Assembly: GCF_001424585.1 (NCBI RefSeq)
Contig: NZ_LMPJ01000009.1
Location: forward strand, 306,212 to 370,211
Source: Chryseobacterium sp. Leaf180
Lineage (GTDB): Bacteria > Bacteroidota > Bacteroidia > Flavobacteriales > Weeksellaceae
DNA length: 64,000 nt
Direction: 5' to 3'
Under the pieces are notes generated by a model that was given only the letters and a program-made list of their open reading frames with translations, was not told the DNA's origin and ran no database searches. Numbering within the stretch: position 1 is the stretch's first letter; each line of letters starts with the position of its first letter. Position numbers and translations under genes: made by a program. This document shows positions 1 to 9,702 of this stretch, piece by piece.

Positions 1-1513
1 AACTCCCCTGGTTTTTCCCTTTTTTTCCGATAATGGTTTCAATGGAAACCGGTTTGTAACCAAGATACATTTCAGAAAGATAATCCATACCGTGACGGCC
101 GTCAGGATTCAGAAGATAATGCGCGATCATCGTGTCAAACATCGCTCCTTTCACCGTGATATTATATTGCTGCAGAACTTTATAATCATATTTCAGATTA
201 TGGGCAATTTTTAAAAGATCTTCTTTTTCAAAAAACGGCCTGAAAATTTCAAGCGTCTGAAGCACTTCACCTTTATCTTCGGAAAGCGGAACGTAATACG
301 CCAGACCTTTTTTGTAGCTGAAACTCATGCCTACAAGTTCAGCTTCCATTTCATTTAACGATGTAGTTTCGGTATCAAAACAAACCGCACGTTGCTTCAG
401 TAAATTCTGAACCAAAATATATTGAGCCTTTGGATTGTCGACAAACTGGTACAGATGGTCGGCACTTTCTATCGTCTCGCGCGTAGAATTGGTCTGCTCA
501 AGTTGTTCATAACTCGCAAAAAGATCAAGCTGACCCACGCTGGCAGCGACTTTTTGCTGCGGTGACTGCATTGATTCTCCAGCAGCTTTTGCAGTTGTCG
601 CCGTTTCCGAAACCATTTGTGCCGGCGCGAAGGCACGGTAAAGATTGTCGTAAAGCCTTCTGAATTCTATTTCGTCGAAAATTTCTTTTACTTTTTCAAA
701 ATCGGGATTTTCCAGATCGTACTGCTCTTCATGAAATTCTACCGGCGCATCACAGATAATGGTCGCGAGCTTTTTAGATAATATCCCGCGCTCGGCAGAA
801 GCTTCCACTTTTTCTTTCAGCTTGCCTTTCAGCTTATCGGTATTGGCCAGAAGATTTTCGATGTTTCCGAATTCCTGCAGAAATTTCATCGCGGTTTTTT
901 CACCCACGCCCTGCAAACCTGGAATATTATCAGACGCATCGCCCATCATCGCCAGATAGTCAATCACCTGTTTCGGATCTTCGACGCCATATCTCGCTTT
1001 CACCTCCTCTACACCCATAATAGTGACTTCGCCACCTCTGAAACCCGGACGGTACAGTTTGATTTTATCGGTCACCAACTGTGCAAAATCTTTGTCTCCG
1101 CTTACGATAAAACTCGTGTAATTCTGCTTTTCGGCTTTACAGGCAATAGTCCCAATCACATCATCAGCTTCGTATCCTGCAATACCCAAACTCGGAACAT
1201 GCATCGCTTCCAGAATCCTGTGAATATACGGGATCGCAAACGTAATCGCTTCGGGCGTATCGCTCCGGTTGGCTTTGTAATCCGCATAATCATTGGTACG
1301 GATACTCGCCTCTCCTACATCAAAAACTACGGCTAGATGAGTAGGTTTTTCTTTTCTGATCAGCTCAATCATTGAATTCATAAAACCAAAAATCGCTGTC
1401 GTTTCCATACCTGAAGCGGTATATCTCTGGTTTTTGGCCATCGCATGAAATCCTCTGTAAATCATCGCATAAGCGTCTATTAGAAAAAGCCTTTTGTCCT
1501 GTGTTGCGTCCAT
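1..1513 (-). CDS. polA: DNA polymerase I, N-terminal part (cut by window edge)
   Basis: Reading the minus strand from the ATG at 1513 gives an open frame running off the left edge after about 504 residues; full PolA is usually about 900-950 aa. Residues about 9-300 form the 5'-3' flap exonuclease domain (start FLIDAYAMIYRGFHAM, then GDKDFAQL and the helix-hairpin-helix region GDASDNIPGLQGVGEKTA). Residues about 340-500 are the 3'-5' proofreading domain with its acidic motifs present: FDTETTSL near residue 378, NLKYD, and GRHGMD, so proofreading looks intact. The polymerase palm lies outside the window. Role: lagging-strand maturation and repair synthesis. The gene is read away from its right-hand neighbour, so no operon partner is visible. 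Confidence 0.96.
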   Translation of the reverse strand, partial: MDATQDKRLFLIDAYAMIYRGFHAMAKNQRYTASGMETTAIFGFMNSMIELIRKEKPTHLAVVFDVGEASIRTNDYADYKANRSDTPEAITFAIPYIHRILEAMHVPSLGIAGYEADDVIGTIACKAEKQNYTSFIVSGDKDFAQLVTDKIKLYRPGFRGGEVTIMGVEEVKARYGVEDPKQVIDYLAMMGDASDNIPGLQGVGEKTAMKFLQEFGNIENLLANTDKLKGKLKEKVEASAERGILSKKLATIICDAPVEFHEEQYDLENPDFEKVKEIFDEIEFRRLYDNLYRAFAPAQMVSETATTAKAAGESMQSPQQKVAASVGQLDLFASYEQLEQTNSTRETIESADHLYQFVDNPKAQYILVQNLLKQRAVCFDTETTSLNEMEAELVGMSFSYKKGLAYYVPLSEDKGEVLQTLEIFRPFFEKEDLLKIAHNLKYDYKVLQQYNITVKGAMFDTMIAHYLLNPDGRHGMDYLSEMYLGYKPVSIETIIGKKGKNQGS

Positions 1514-1528
1514 ATTTTGAATAATGAA

Positions 1529-1536
1529 CAAATATA
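1529..1536 (-). promoter_or_regulatory. Candidate -7 element for polA
   Basis: On the minus strand this reads TATATTTG, a full match to the Bacteroidota -7 consensus TAnnTTTG, 15 nt before the polA start codon. I do not see a good -33 TTTG at the usual spacing, so the call is tentative. Confidence 0.35.
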
Positions 1537-1733
1537 AGAAAATGGGATCGGTAATTACCGGCAGAACGAAGATAAGCGTAATTTCTTGAGTGAAAATGAA
1601 CTGTGCTAGTTCAGAATTAATTTTAAATTCATTAAAAATTAATCTTAGCTAATGCTGGCCAATTTCCCGAAAATATTCTTTGAAAAATTTAAAACAGATT
1701 GGTTTAAATCTTAACTTTAATAAAAAAACAGGC

Positions 1734-2465
1734 ATGAAAAACAACCAGCAACTGACCGAATTAATGGCGCTTGATTTAGGTTTAAACCTTGACACCAACC
1801 GCCGCCCATTGGCCAAAGACGTTTTTAAATGGCAGGATATGGATCTGCTGCCGCACTCGTCTACCGACACGCTGCTCTGCGAAATTTTTGAATGGAACGG
1901 CAGAAACTGGCGAACCACCAACAATAATCTGATCGGCTACCTTTTCTCCGGCGAGGAAATCGGGAAGGTGAAAAAGCAGATTCAGGAAGTCCCGAAATTT
2001 CCGGCTAACGTCCCCGATTTTGAGTTTTCGAAAGAGAATCTTACCGAATTCGGTTTTTCGCTGCCTTCACTTTTTAATATCGCCATCAACGGAAATATCA
2101 ACAGCGCAAAAAATTTCACCATCCGCGTAAATAACGTGACGAAATCAAGAATCACCAACATCGATGCACCGGGAATTGAGATTCTGAAACGGTTCTCGGC
2201 TTTCACCGACGACGAATCAAAAACATTCCGCAGAAACATCAAGTTTAATTATTTGAGCACTTCCCTTTTCTATGCAGAAACGGTAGAAATTATTCTTGAA
2301 AAAGATGCCGGAACTGCACTCGATGTTCATTTCGATACCGCCAATGTAGATGTAGATACGAAAGTTGATACGCAAACCCAGAAACATCTTGTGTTGAAAT
2401 ACAGCGGAAACCAAGCCCCGTTTGCGGCAAAATTTACAAAAGGAAAAGATTTCGATTTAAAATAA
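1734..2465 (+). CDS. Hypothetical protein, 243 aa
   Basis: I do not recognise this protein. The frame extends upstream to 1680, but the ATG at 1734 (MKNNQQLTELMALDLG) is preferred because the extra residues are low-complexity. There is no signal peptide or membrane segment, so it is probably cytoplasmic. The N-terminal half (about 1-100) is acidic and Trp-containing (FEWNGRNWRTT); the C-terminal half alternates hydrophobic and polar residues like a beta-rich domain (VEIILEKDAGTALDVHFD, VLKYSGNQAPFAAKF). It stands alone between polA (divergent) and hemB (convergent), with a shared terminator behind it. A real gene is supported by its length, balanced codon use and the terminator. Confidence 0.75.
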   Translation: MKNNQQLTELMALDLGLNLDTNRRPLAKDVFKWQDMDLLPHSSTDTLLCEIFEWNGRNWRTTNNNLIGYLFSGEEIGKVKKQIQEVPKFPANVPDFEFSKENLTEFGFSLPSLFNIAINGNINSAKNFTIRVNNVTKSRITNIDAPGIEILKRFSAFTDDESKTFRRNIKFNYLSTSLFYAETVEIILEKDAGTALDVHFDTANVDVDTKVDTQTQKHLVLKYSGNQAPFAAKFTKGKDFDLK

Positions 2466-2469
2466 AAAA

Positions 2470-2496
2470 AATCTGCAGGCTGAGTTCCTGCAGATT
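2470..2496. terminator. Bidirectional terminator between 1734-2465 and hemB
   Basis: Perfect 10-bp inverted repeat AATCTGCAGG / CCTGCAGATT with a 7-nt loop. It sits between two convergent stop codons, with an A-run on the left and a T-rich stretch on the right, so it can serve both strands. Confidence 0.88.
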
Positions 2497-2500
2497 TGTT

Positions 2501-3514
<1,014 letters not shown>

Positions 3515-3549
3515 TTACTGCAAATTTAATATAACTTATACAAAAACTA

Positions 3550-3580
3550 TTGCAGATGAAAAGGATAATGATTAGTTTTG
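3550..3580 (+). promoter_or_regulatory. Promoter for the small T9SS-sorted protein gene
   Basis: TTG at 3550-3552, a 20-nt spacer, and TAGTTTTG at 3573-3580 match the Bacteroidota layout TTG-N17-23-TAnnTTTG. Transcription would begin near 3587, downstream of the ATG at 3550 and upstream of the ATG at 3610, so it also decides the start codon. Confidence 0.6.
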
Positions 3581-3609
3581 TGAGTAATAATTGCGACAAA
3601 TACACGCTG

Positions 3610-3960
3610 ATGAAAAAATTTTTACTTTTATCTTTCTTTTTAGTAACATTTTTCGGTTTTTCCGGAAATTTCAGTGCGCAGACGAGAGAACCTGCATCTA
3701 TCGCTCAAAAATCTGACGATGGTGTTTTGATGGCTTATCCTAATCCTGCGAAGGACGTAATCGTTTTTAAAACCAAAGACGCTCTCTTAAAAGTAAAAAA
3801 TGTAACGTTTTATTCTATTCTTGGAAATCAGGTAGCGAGTTATTCGATCAACGCGAATAAAGCGGAAATAAATATCGACCGTTTAAAACCCGGCAAATAT
3901 CTCATCCGCTACATCCTCAGCGACAATACACAGAAAGTCACACAGATTGTGAAACAATAA
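3610..3960 (+). CDS. Small secreted protein made almost only of a T9SS type A sorting domain
   Basis: Start is the ATG at 3610 (MKKFLLLSFFLVTFFGFSG), which gives a clean signal peptide of about 28 residues ending near FSAQ. The longer frame from 3550 would place the signal sequence internally and begin upstream of the likely transcription start. The mature part is only about 88 residues, and nearly all of it is a type IX secretion C-terminal sorting domain: YPNPAKDVIVFK at about 44, YSILGNQV, IDRLKPGKYLIRY, ending KVTQIVKQ. Expected fate: Sec export, transport by the T9SS, and removal of the domain by PorU. That would leave only about 15 residues as mature cargo. A hairpin terminator follows directly. 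Confidence 0.85.
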   Translation: MKKFLLLSFFLVTFFGFSGNFSAQTREPASIAQKSDDGVLMAYPNPAKDVIVFKTKDALLKVKNVTFYSILGNQVASYSINANKAEINIDRLKPGKYLIRYILSDNTQKVTQIVKQ

Positions 3961-3965
3961 ATTTA

Positions 3966-3992
3966 AATCCTGATAATCATCAGGATTTTTTA
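3966..3992 (+). terminator. Rho-independent terminator
   Basis: 9-bp inverted repeat AATCCTGAT / ATCAGGATT with a 4-nt loop, followed by a T-run, 5 nt after the stop codon of the small sorted protein. Confidence 0.88.
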
Positions 3993-4060
3993 TTTTCATA
4001 CCCTTCCGTTTTAATATTTCCGTAACTTTCAGATTCAATTAAACTTTACCGAAACGCTTT

Positions 4061-4972
4061 ATGCTACAGGCTTCCAATATTACCAAAACCTACAATGCAG
4101 GCAAAAAAACTGCGCTCGACGATTTCAGCATCAATGTTCCTACGGGCAGTATTTACGGACTTTTAGGGCCAAACGGCGCCGGAAAAACATCTTTCATCCG
4201 CATCATTAATCAGATCACGCAGGCAGACCGCGGCGAGATTTTAATTAAAGGTGAAAAACTGAATCCGGATCACATCCGCGACATCGGTTATATGCCGGAA
4301 GAGCGCGGACTGTATAAAAACATGAACGTCGGCGACCAGATTCTTTATTTTGCCGAACTGAAAGGAATGAAGCGCAGCGATGCGCTGGCGGAAGCCAAAA
4401 TCTGGTTTGAGAAACTGCATATCGATCAGTGGTGGAAGAAAAAACTGTCTGAACTTTCTAAAGGGATGGCGCAGAAAATTCAGTTTGTGGTGACGGTACT
4501 TCATAAGCCTTCGCTTCTTATTCTAGATGAGCCTTTTTCGGGTTTTGATCCTGTGAATGCCAATTTAATTAAAGATCAGATTCTTGAATTAAAGGAAAAC
4601 GGAACCACCATTATCCTTTCCACACACCGCATGGAAAGTGTTGAGCAAATGTGCGATTATGTAGCGCTTATTGATAACGCAAAGAAAATTATCGACGGGC
4701 GCGTTTTCGATGTGCGCGAGCAGTACAAGAAAAATATTTTCGGCGTGACGCTTTCTGAGGTTGACGAAGCTAAATTTGACCTCTTCAAAAGCAAATACGA
4801 AATCTTCAATCCGGTTACGGCAAACAATCTCGTTTCGTTTGATCTTTTTCATACGAGCAATCAGAATGAGATTATTACAGATCTTATCTCTGTCGGCAAA
4901 GTGCGTTCTTTTGACGAAAAAATCCCGAGCATGAATGAGGTGTTTATCAACGCGGTAGGAAATCACATTTAA
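4061..4972 (+). CDS. ABC transporter ATP-binding protein (NatA/YhaQ type)
   Basis: Cytoplasmic ATPase subunit of an ABC-2 type exporter, 303 aa. Walker A is GLLGPNGAGKTS (about 34-45), the signature is LSKGMAQK (about 138), Walker B is LLILDEPFSGFDP, and the switch His is in STHRMESVEQ. After the ATPase core (about 1-225) there is a C-terminal extension of about 75 residues, as in NatA-like proteins. The downstream permease starts 6 nt after this stop, so the two are one operon and one complex. The substrate cannot be read from sequence; the NatA/NatB likeness suggests export of ions or small toxic compounds, which is inference only. Confidence 0.92.
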   Translation: MLQASNITKTYNAGKKTALDDFSINVPTGSIYGLLGPNGAGKTSFIRIINQITQADRGEILIKGEKLNPDHIRDIGYMPEERGLYKNMNVGDQILYFAELKGMKRSDALAEAKIWFEKLHIDQWWKKKLSELSKGMAQKIQFVVTVLHKPSLLILDEPFSGFDPVNANLIKDQILELKENGTTIILSTHRMESVEQMCDYVALIDNAKKIIDGRVFDVREQYKKNIFGVTLSEVDEAKFDLFKSKYEIFNPVTANNLVSFDLFHTSNQNEIITDLISVGKVRSFDEKIPSMNEVFINAVGNHI

Positions 4973-4978
4973 AAAATC

Positions 4979-6280
4979 ATGAAAAATATATTTTTAATTA
5001 CGAGGAGAGAATTTCTTACGCAGGTAAAAAAGAAATCGTTTATCGTGCTTACACTTTTGGCGCCGCTGATGATTGTGGCTTTTGGCGCAGTGATCGGTTT
5101 AATGTTTAAAGCAAATCAAGCACACAACGTAATTGAAGTGGTGGATTACAGCGGAATTTTTAAAAATCAGCTTAAGTCTGATGATAAATTAGAATACGTT
5201 TTTATTCCACAGGCCGACGAAAAGAAAAAGGTGAAGAGCCTGAAGAAAAGCGAAACTGTAGACGGAATTTTGATTCTTCCGGAAATTTCAGGAACAAACT
5301 ACGACGATCTTGAGAAAAATACCCAGCTAATGATCAACACCAAACTCGGCTTTGATACGAAACAGCGCATCACCGGCGATATCAGCAATGTCATCAGAAA
5401 AGAAAAAATAAAAAAACTCGGTCTGGCGGAAGCTGCGCTCAATGATCTTGATAAAAGTTTTGCGCTGAAAACCATCAATATTTCAGAAAACGACCAGGAA
5501 GAATCTGATTTATCTTTCGGTATCAAAACGATTCTGAGCATGGTTTTGATGTACGTAACGTTTATGTTTATCATCATCTACGGCGTACGTGTGATGAGAA
5601 GCGTGCTCGAGGAAAAAAATAACCGCGTGGTAGAAATCATTATTTCTTCGGTGAAACCTTTTGAACTGATGATGGGAAAAATATTCGGTGTAACGCTCGT
5701 AGCCTTAACGCAGTTTGTGATCTGGATCGGAATGTCGGTTGCCGGAGCACTTATTTTTAATACCGGATTTTCATCAATTCAACAAAATCTGGCAGGTGGA
5801 AGTACCGGAAGTTTTGACATTCTTCAAATGGTAACGCAGGTTTCCCACAATTTATTAGAGCTGAATTATTTTCTGATCATCTTCGTTTTCATCGTGTTTT
5901 TTATCCTGGGATATTTATTTTACAGTTCGATTTACGCAGCCATCGGCTCAGCGGTGGATAACGAAACGGAAACGCAACAGTTTACTTTATTTGCCATTCT
6001 TCCGCTTACATTGGGAATGTACGGCAGTTTTTCGATGATGAATAATCCGGATGGGCCGCTTGGTTTCTGGCTTTCGATAATCCCTTTTACGTCGCCGGTT
6101 GCGATGATTGCGAGAATTCCGTACGGCGTTCCTGCGTGGCAGATTGCGCTTTCTATCTTTCTGCTTCTGATAACAACCATTTTAATGATCTTCATAGCCG
6201 GGAAAATCTACCGTGTCGGAATTCTGATGTACGGAAATAAAGCAACGCTGAAAGAACTTTGGAAATGGATCAGAAGCTGA
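4979..6280 (+). CDS. ABC transporter permease (ABC-2 family, NatB/YhaP-like)
   Basis: Membrane subunit paired with the ATPase just upstream, 433 aa. Segment 1 lies at about residues 20-41 (FIVLTLLAPLMIVAFGAVIG). A long extracytoplasmic domain follows (about 45-170), then five or six membrane segments between about 178 and 415. The motif EEKNNRVVEIIISSVKP after the second segment is characteristic of ABC-2 permeases of the NatB/YhaP type. Substrate unknown. A strong terminator follows about 135 nt after the stop. Confidence 0.92.
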   Translation: MKNIFLITRREFLTQVKKKSFIVLTLLAPLMIVAFGAVIGLMFKANQAHNVIEVVDYSGIFKNQLKSDDKLEYVFIPQADEKKKVKSLKKSETVDGILILPEISGTNYDDLEKNTQLMINTKLGFDTKQRITGDISNVIRKEKIKKLGLAEAALNDLDKSFALKTINISENDQEESDLSFGIKTILSMVLMYVTFMFIIIYGVRVMRSVLEEKNNRVVEIIISSVKPFELMMGKIFGVTLVALTQFVIWIGMSVAGALIFNTGFSSIQQNLAGGSTGSFDILQMVTQVSHNLLELNYFLIIFVFIVFFILGYLFYSSIYAAIGSAVDNETETQQFTLFAILPLTLGMYGSFSMMNNPDGPLGFWLSIIPFTSPVAMIARIPYGVPAWQIALSIFLLLITTILMIFIAGKIYRVGILMYGNKATLKELWKWIRS

Positions 6281-6414
6281 TGAAAATTTTCCATGTTCTT
6301 TTTTTCCATCGTATCATTAATGTTTTATGGTCAGAGAAAAAACAGGTAAAAAGAATGCTTACTTCAATAATCCCGTTGAGATTTGGAATTAAGATTTACA
6401 TTTAATTCAAAATA

Positions 6415-6445
6415 AAACTCCCGAACTGTGAAGGTTCGGGAGTTT
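6415..6445. terminator. Bidirectional terminator between the ABC operon and the OMP gene
   Basis: Perfect 12-bp inverted repeat (AAACTCCCGAAC / GTTCGGGAGTTT) with a 7-nt loop, A-rich on the left and T-rich on the right, between converging genes. The 134 bp between 6281 and 6414 show nothing else recognisable. Confidence 0.9.
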
Positions 6446-6465
6446 ATTATTTAAAAGAAAGCTCT

Positions 6466-7110
6466 TTAATTAAAAATATAGCTCAAGGTTACGCTTAAAA
6501 CCTGCTCAGATTTCTTCTTTGAAGAATTGGGATCTAAACGGGATTCGTCAAGCGTAGGATACGTATTGGATAAACCAAGATCGTACTTCAGCGCCACTTC
6601 GAGTTGTCTCTTATAGCTGTAACCGATTCCTAAACCTACCGCAAAATTAAAAGATGCTGCTTTGCCCTGCTGATCTAAACGGTAGATTTCGCGGGATTCG
6701 TTGGTGACTTTTTGGTCTAGCAAGAAATTAAATCTCGGCCCGATCAATCCGTAAAATTCAGATTCGGCTTCAGAAAAATAACCTTTAAAATAAACAGGAA
6801 CGCTGATGTAGTTATTGGCATACACTGCGTCGTAGCCTTTCATGCCTTTCGAATCTTTATTTCTTCCTGATTCTCCGGCGCCATAATAGGTAACTTCAGG
6901 CTGAAGGAAAAACTGGTTTGCACCACCGAGAGGAATTAGTGCCAAAGCACCACCCTGAAATGCAAATCTCGCTCCCGAAGGATTGTGAGCATTCCGTACG
7001 CGGGAATAATTGGCACCGGCCGTTACCCCAAATCTTGTCGCGCGCAGATTGATCTGAGCAGTAGACAGCAATGAGCAGGTAACCGCAGAGAGCAATAAAA
7101 GTTTTTTCAT
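6466..7110 (-). CDS. Outer-membrane beta-barrel (porin-like) protein
   Basis: 214 aa with a signal peptide (MKKLLLLSAVTCSLLSTAQ). The remainder has alternating beta-strand character: ATRFGVTAGANYSRVRN at the N-terminus, FFLQPEVTYYGAGE, ISVPVYFKGYF, FYGLIGPRFNFLLDQ, FAVGLGIGYSYKRQLEVALKYDLGLS, ending in a typical barrel end VLSVTLSYIFN with terminal Phe-Asn. This matches the 8-stranded OmpA/PorT-like barrels common in Bacteroidota. It starts 13 nt after the sucD stop, so it is probably cotranscribed with sucD. Ligand unknown. Confidence 0.85.
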   Translation of the reverse strand: MKKLLLLSAVTCSLLSTAQINLRATRFGVTAGANYSRVRNAHNPSGARFAFQGGALALIPLGGANQFFLQPEVTYYGAGESGRNKDSKGMKGYDAVYANNYISVPVYFKGYFSEAESEFYGLIGPRFNFLLDQKVTNESREIYRLDQQGKAASFNFAVGLGIGYSYKRQLEVALKYDLGLSNTYPTLDESRLDPNSSKKKSEQVLSVTLSYIFN

Positions 7111-7123
7111 ATCTGTGTATATT

Positions 7124-7996
7124 TTAGCCTAAAACTTTCGCTACCGTAGCACCGATATCCGCAGGAGAATCTACTACTGTGATACCGTTTTCTCTCATGA
7201 TTTCCATTTTTGCCTGAGCGGTATCTTCATCTCCACCTACAATCGCACCTGCGTGACCCATCGTTCTTCCTTTAGGAGCCGTCTGGCCAGCGATGAAACC
7301 TACCACAGGCTTCGTAGAACCGCTTGCTTTGTACCATCTTGCCGCTTCCGCTTCAAGACCGCCACCGATTTCTCCGATCATTACCACTGCTTCTGTTTCA
7401 GGATCGTTGATGAATAATTCCAAAGCTTCTTTAGTTGTGGTTCCGATAATTGGGTCACCACCGATTCCGATGGCTGTAGAAACGCCGAAACCTGCTTTCA
7501 CCACCTGATCTGCTGCTTCATACGTAAGCGTACCCGATTTTGAAACGATGCCTACTTTTCCTTTTTTGAAAACGAAACCTGGCATAATACCAATTTTAGC
7601 TTCATCTGAAGTAATGATTCCCGGACAGTTTGGACCAATCAGACGAGAGTCTTTCTCAGCAAGATATGCTTTCACCTTCACCATATCTGCCACCGGAATA
7701 CCTTCTGTGATACAAACGATTACTTTGATGCCTGCTTCAGCAGCTTCCATGATCGCATCGGCTGCAAATGCCGGCGGTACAAAAATAATACTCACATTAG
7801 CTCCCGCTTTTGCCACTGCGTCTGCCACAGTATTGAAAACCGGCTTGCCCAAATGCTCGCTTCCACCTTTACCAGGTGTCACACCACCTACTACGTTGGT
7901 TCCGTATTCGATCATCTGACCTGCGTGGAAAGTACCTTCGTTACCGGTAAAACCCTGTACAATTACTTTAGAATCTTTGTTTACTAAAATTGACAT
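7124..7996 (-). CDS. sucD: Succinate-CoA ligase subunit alpha
   Basis: Alpha subunit of succinyl-CoA synthetase in the TCA cycle, 290 aa, full length. The N-terminal CoA-binding Rossmann fold opens [20 protein letters not shown]; the ligase half contains [11 protein letters not shown] and the phosphohistidine segment GHAGAIVGG (His about 248). The partner sucC is not adjacent. On the minus strand, TAAATTTG at 8047-8040 is a plausible -7 element 43 nt upstream of the start. It is probably cotranscribed with the barrel gene downstream. Confidence 0.97.
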   Translation of the reverse strand: MSILVNKDSKVIVQGFTGNEGTFHAGQMIEYGTNVVGGVTPGKGGSEHLGKPVFNTVADAVAKAGANVSIIFVPPAFAADAIMEAAEAGIKVIVCITEGIPVADMVKVKAYLAEKDSRLIGPNCPGIITSDEAKIGIMPGFVFKKGKVGIVSKSGTLTYEAADQVVKAGFGVSTAIGIGGDPIIGTTTKEALELFINDPETEAVVMIGEIGGGLEAEAARWYKASGSTKPVVGFIAGQTAPKGRTMGHAGAIVGGDEDTAQAKMEIMRENGITVVDSPADIGATVAKVLG

Positions 7997-8236
7997 TTTA
8001 TTGTTGTTTTAATTTATTTCGACTGATTATTAATGCTCACAAATTTACTTATTTTTCTCAGATTACAGGTGAAACATGGCTACTAATCTTACTACTCTTT
8101 ATGAAAACTGAAAAATACCGCTGCCAGAAAACGTCTGAGTGCCGGCATCAGACAAAAATAATCTTGCCTGGTAAAATTTACCGATGCTGTTTCGGGATTC
8201 TGTTCTGGTCATAACAGAAAAATATCTTTATATATT
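7997..8236. other. Non-coding gap left of the minisatellite
   Basis: Part of a 592-bp gene-free stretch (7997-8588). Apart from the sucD promoter candidate at 8040-8047 I see no convincing coding frame. A 74-codon plus-strand frame ending at 8214 lacks any recognisable protein character. Confidence 0.5.
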
Positions 8237-8509
8237 GCAAAGTCATCTGTATGCCTAGCAAAACCATCTGGAAGCTTCGCAAAACCAACTGGAAGCCTCG
8301 CAAATCCATCTGGAAGCTTCGCAAAATCAACTAGAAGCTTCGCAAATTCAACTGTATGTCTCGCAAAGTCATCTGTATGCCCCGCAAAGTTATCTGTACG
8401 CCTCACAAAGTCATCTGTACGTTTCGCAAATCCAAATGTACGCCTCGCAAAACCAACTGTATGCCTCGCAAAGCCAACTGTATGGCTCGCAATACGATTT
8501 GTACATCAC
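8237..8509. repeat. 21-bp minisatellite, 13 tandem units
   Basis: Thirteen units, each exactly 21 bp, run head to tail from 8237; the last unit (8489-8509) is degenerate. Consensus is roughly GCAAAnCCAACTGTATGCCT plus C. Two unit variants alternate in blocks: a GGAAGCTTC form (units 2-5) and a GTATGCCTC form (units 1 and 6-12). Because 21 is divisible by 3, both strands stay open in at least one frame. The minus strand encodes a heptapeptide repeat like GFAKLPD, with ATG only at 8406 inside the array, giving a 65-codon frame. No convincing start or signal precedes it, so I annotate a repeat, not a gene. Confidence 0.93.
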
Positions 8510-8554
8510 AGAAAATTACGTAACGTTAAAATTTAAAATTCAAATCAGAAAAAA

Positions 8555-8578
8555 AAGCCCGGTCTTTCGACTGAGCTT
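8555..8578 (-). terminator. Terminator of the 8589-9263 gene
   Basis: 10-bp imperfect stem (AAGCCCGGTC / GACTGAGCTT, one mismatch and one G-T pair) with a 4-nt loop. On the minus strand it is followed by eight T residues, just past the stop codon of the hypothetical gene. Confidence 0.75.
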
Positions 8579-8588
8579 GTTTTGAGAC

Positions 8589-9263
8589 TTACGGTTTGGG
8601 CTGCGGTTCTTTTTGGTGGCGCGATCCCAGATCTGAAGTTTTGCGGGAGATTTTATAATTGCCGTAGAATGACGGATTGAGAATGTCATATTTTTTCATC
8701 AGGCGGTCGATCTTACTGAGGCAGGTGGCGAGTTTTGCAAATTCGTCTTCGAGATCGCCGGTGGCATTTTCAGCGGCGTCGATATTTACGCCGGCATCGT
8801 ATGCCTTGTCATCAAAATTATCAATCGCTTCCTTCCAGTCCTGAAGTTCGGCAGTGGTGATGTAATCGGGTTTGAGAGCTGTTTTATGTTCATCCACTAA
8901 ATTATACAGCTTCTGGCAGTAAATTTTAGATTCTACCCCACTCAGCCTTTTGATTTTTGATTTGCTGGCGGTAAGCTGTTTGGCGAGCGGGCTGTCTTTG
9001 TCATCAAAATAATCGGCGGCGGTATTGGCATAGGCAACCGTAAGGCTGATCATCAGATTTCGGGCATTGGTTTTCAGGCCAGTATCTGCGGTGGTATCGG
9101 TGGTCTGAAGATCTGCGAGTGCATCGATGTTGGTGATGATCGAATTCAGCTCTGTCACCCGCGCGGTAAGCGGTGTATTTCCTGCGTATTTTGTTTGTTC
9201 TACGGCGAAAAACTGCTTGAGCGTTTTTGCCATATTAAGTTTGTTGGACTGTTTGGTATTCAT
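8589..9263 (-). CDS. Hypothetical protein, 224 aa
   Basis: I do not recognise a family. No signal peptide or membrane segment. The sequence is largely helical and rich in Ala, Asp, Lys and Thr (TELNSIITNIDALADLQTTD; LMISLTVAYANTAADYF; EDEFAKLATCLSKIDRLMKKYDIL). The C-terminus is Pro-, Gln- and Lys-rich (HQKEPQPKP). Start is the ATG at 9263, with TACATTTG (a -7 consensus match) on the minus strand at 9294-9287. A terminator directly follows the stop, which supports a real, singly transcribed gene. It lies between the minisatellite and the cassette array, so it may be accessory. Confidence 0.75.
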   Translation of the reverse strand: MNTKQSNKLNMAKTLKQFFAVEQTKYAGNTPLTARVTELNSIITNIDALADLQTTDTTADTGLKTNARNLMISLTVAYANTAADYFDDKDSPLAKQLTASKSKIKRLSGVESKIYCQKLYNLVDEHKTALKPDYITTAELQDWKEAIDNFDDKAYDAGVNIDAAENATGDLEDEFAKLATCLSKIDRLMKKYDILNPSFYGNYKISRKTSDLGSRHQKEPQPKP

Positions 9264-9687
9264 AACGTATTGCGTTTTATTTGAATCAAATGTAAAAATT
9301 ATTTTGATGTCATTAATACCTGTATGGAATATTTTTCATCTTTATTAAATCATTTTAATGATAATATATCATTTTAAAAATTTTCCTTACAGATATAAAA
9401 ATATTTATTTACAGCAATCTTCTGCCAACCTTTGCTTTAAAATCAGGAATCTGGATAATCCTTAAAATTGCCTGATTCGTTCTCTGAATTTTTTATGTTT
9501 TCCTAAAAAATACTGATTATTATAGACATTCTGATTCTACGTATTTAGAATAGTTGCGCTCAGATTTTCCGTAATAGCTATCTGCAATGCGCAAGATGAT
9601 TAAAAAACGTAAAATGCTTATAAACAGTTATTTGACTGAATAATTTTGGGTTTTGGAGAAATGGGTTTATATTGCGTCAATATATAT
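9264..9687. other. AT-rich non-coding leader of the cassette array
   Basis: About 420 bp with no convincing gene. It holds the promoter candidate for the leftward gene (9287-9294), a 7-bp inverted repeat AATCAGG / CCTGATT at 9441-9447 and 9471-9477, and a TAATTTTG element at 9641-9648 pointing into the array. I see no integrase gene and no convincing attI-like secondary sites. Confidence 0.5.
9641..9648 (+). promoter_or_regulatory. Candidate promoter -7 element reading into the cassette array
   Basis: TAATTTTG matches TAnnTTTG exactly, with transcription expected near 9655, about 33 nt before the cassette boundary at 9688. The -33 box is poor. If functional it would play the part of an integron Pc promoter, because the cassettes have no promoters of their own. 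Confidence 0.35.
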
Positions 9688-9702
9688 GTTAGCAGTAATA
9701 GT

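Noticed and set aside
8209..8406. 65-aa minus-strand ORF in the minisatellite
   Set aside because: It is a translation of the 21-bp repeat, with an internal ATG, no start context and no signal; annotated as repeat.
9646..9702. Upstream in-frame ATGs (9646, 9661) of the cassette 1 ORF as its start
   Set aside because: The cassette boundary GTTAGC lies at 9688, and the ATG at 9703 is the first start inside the cassette. The upstream residues have no conserved character.
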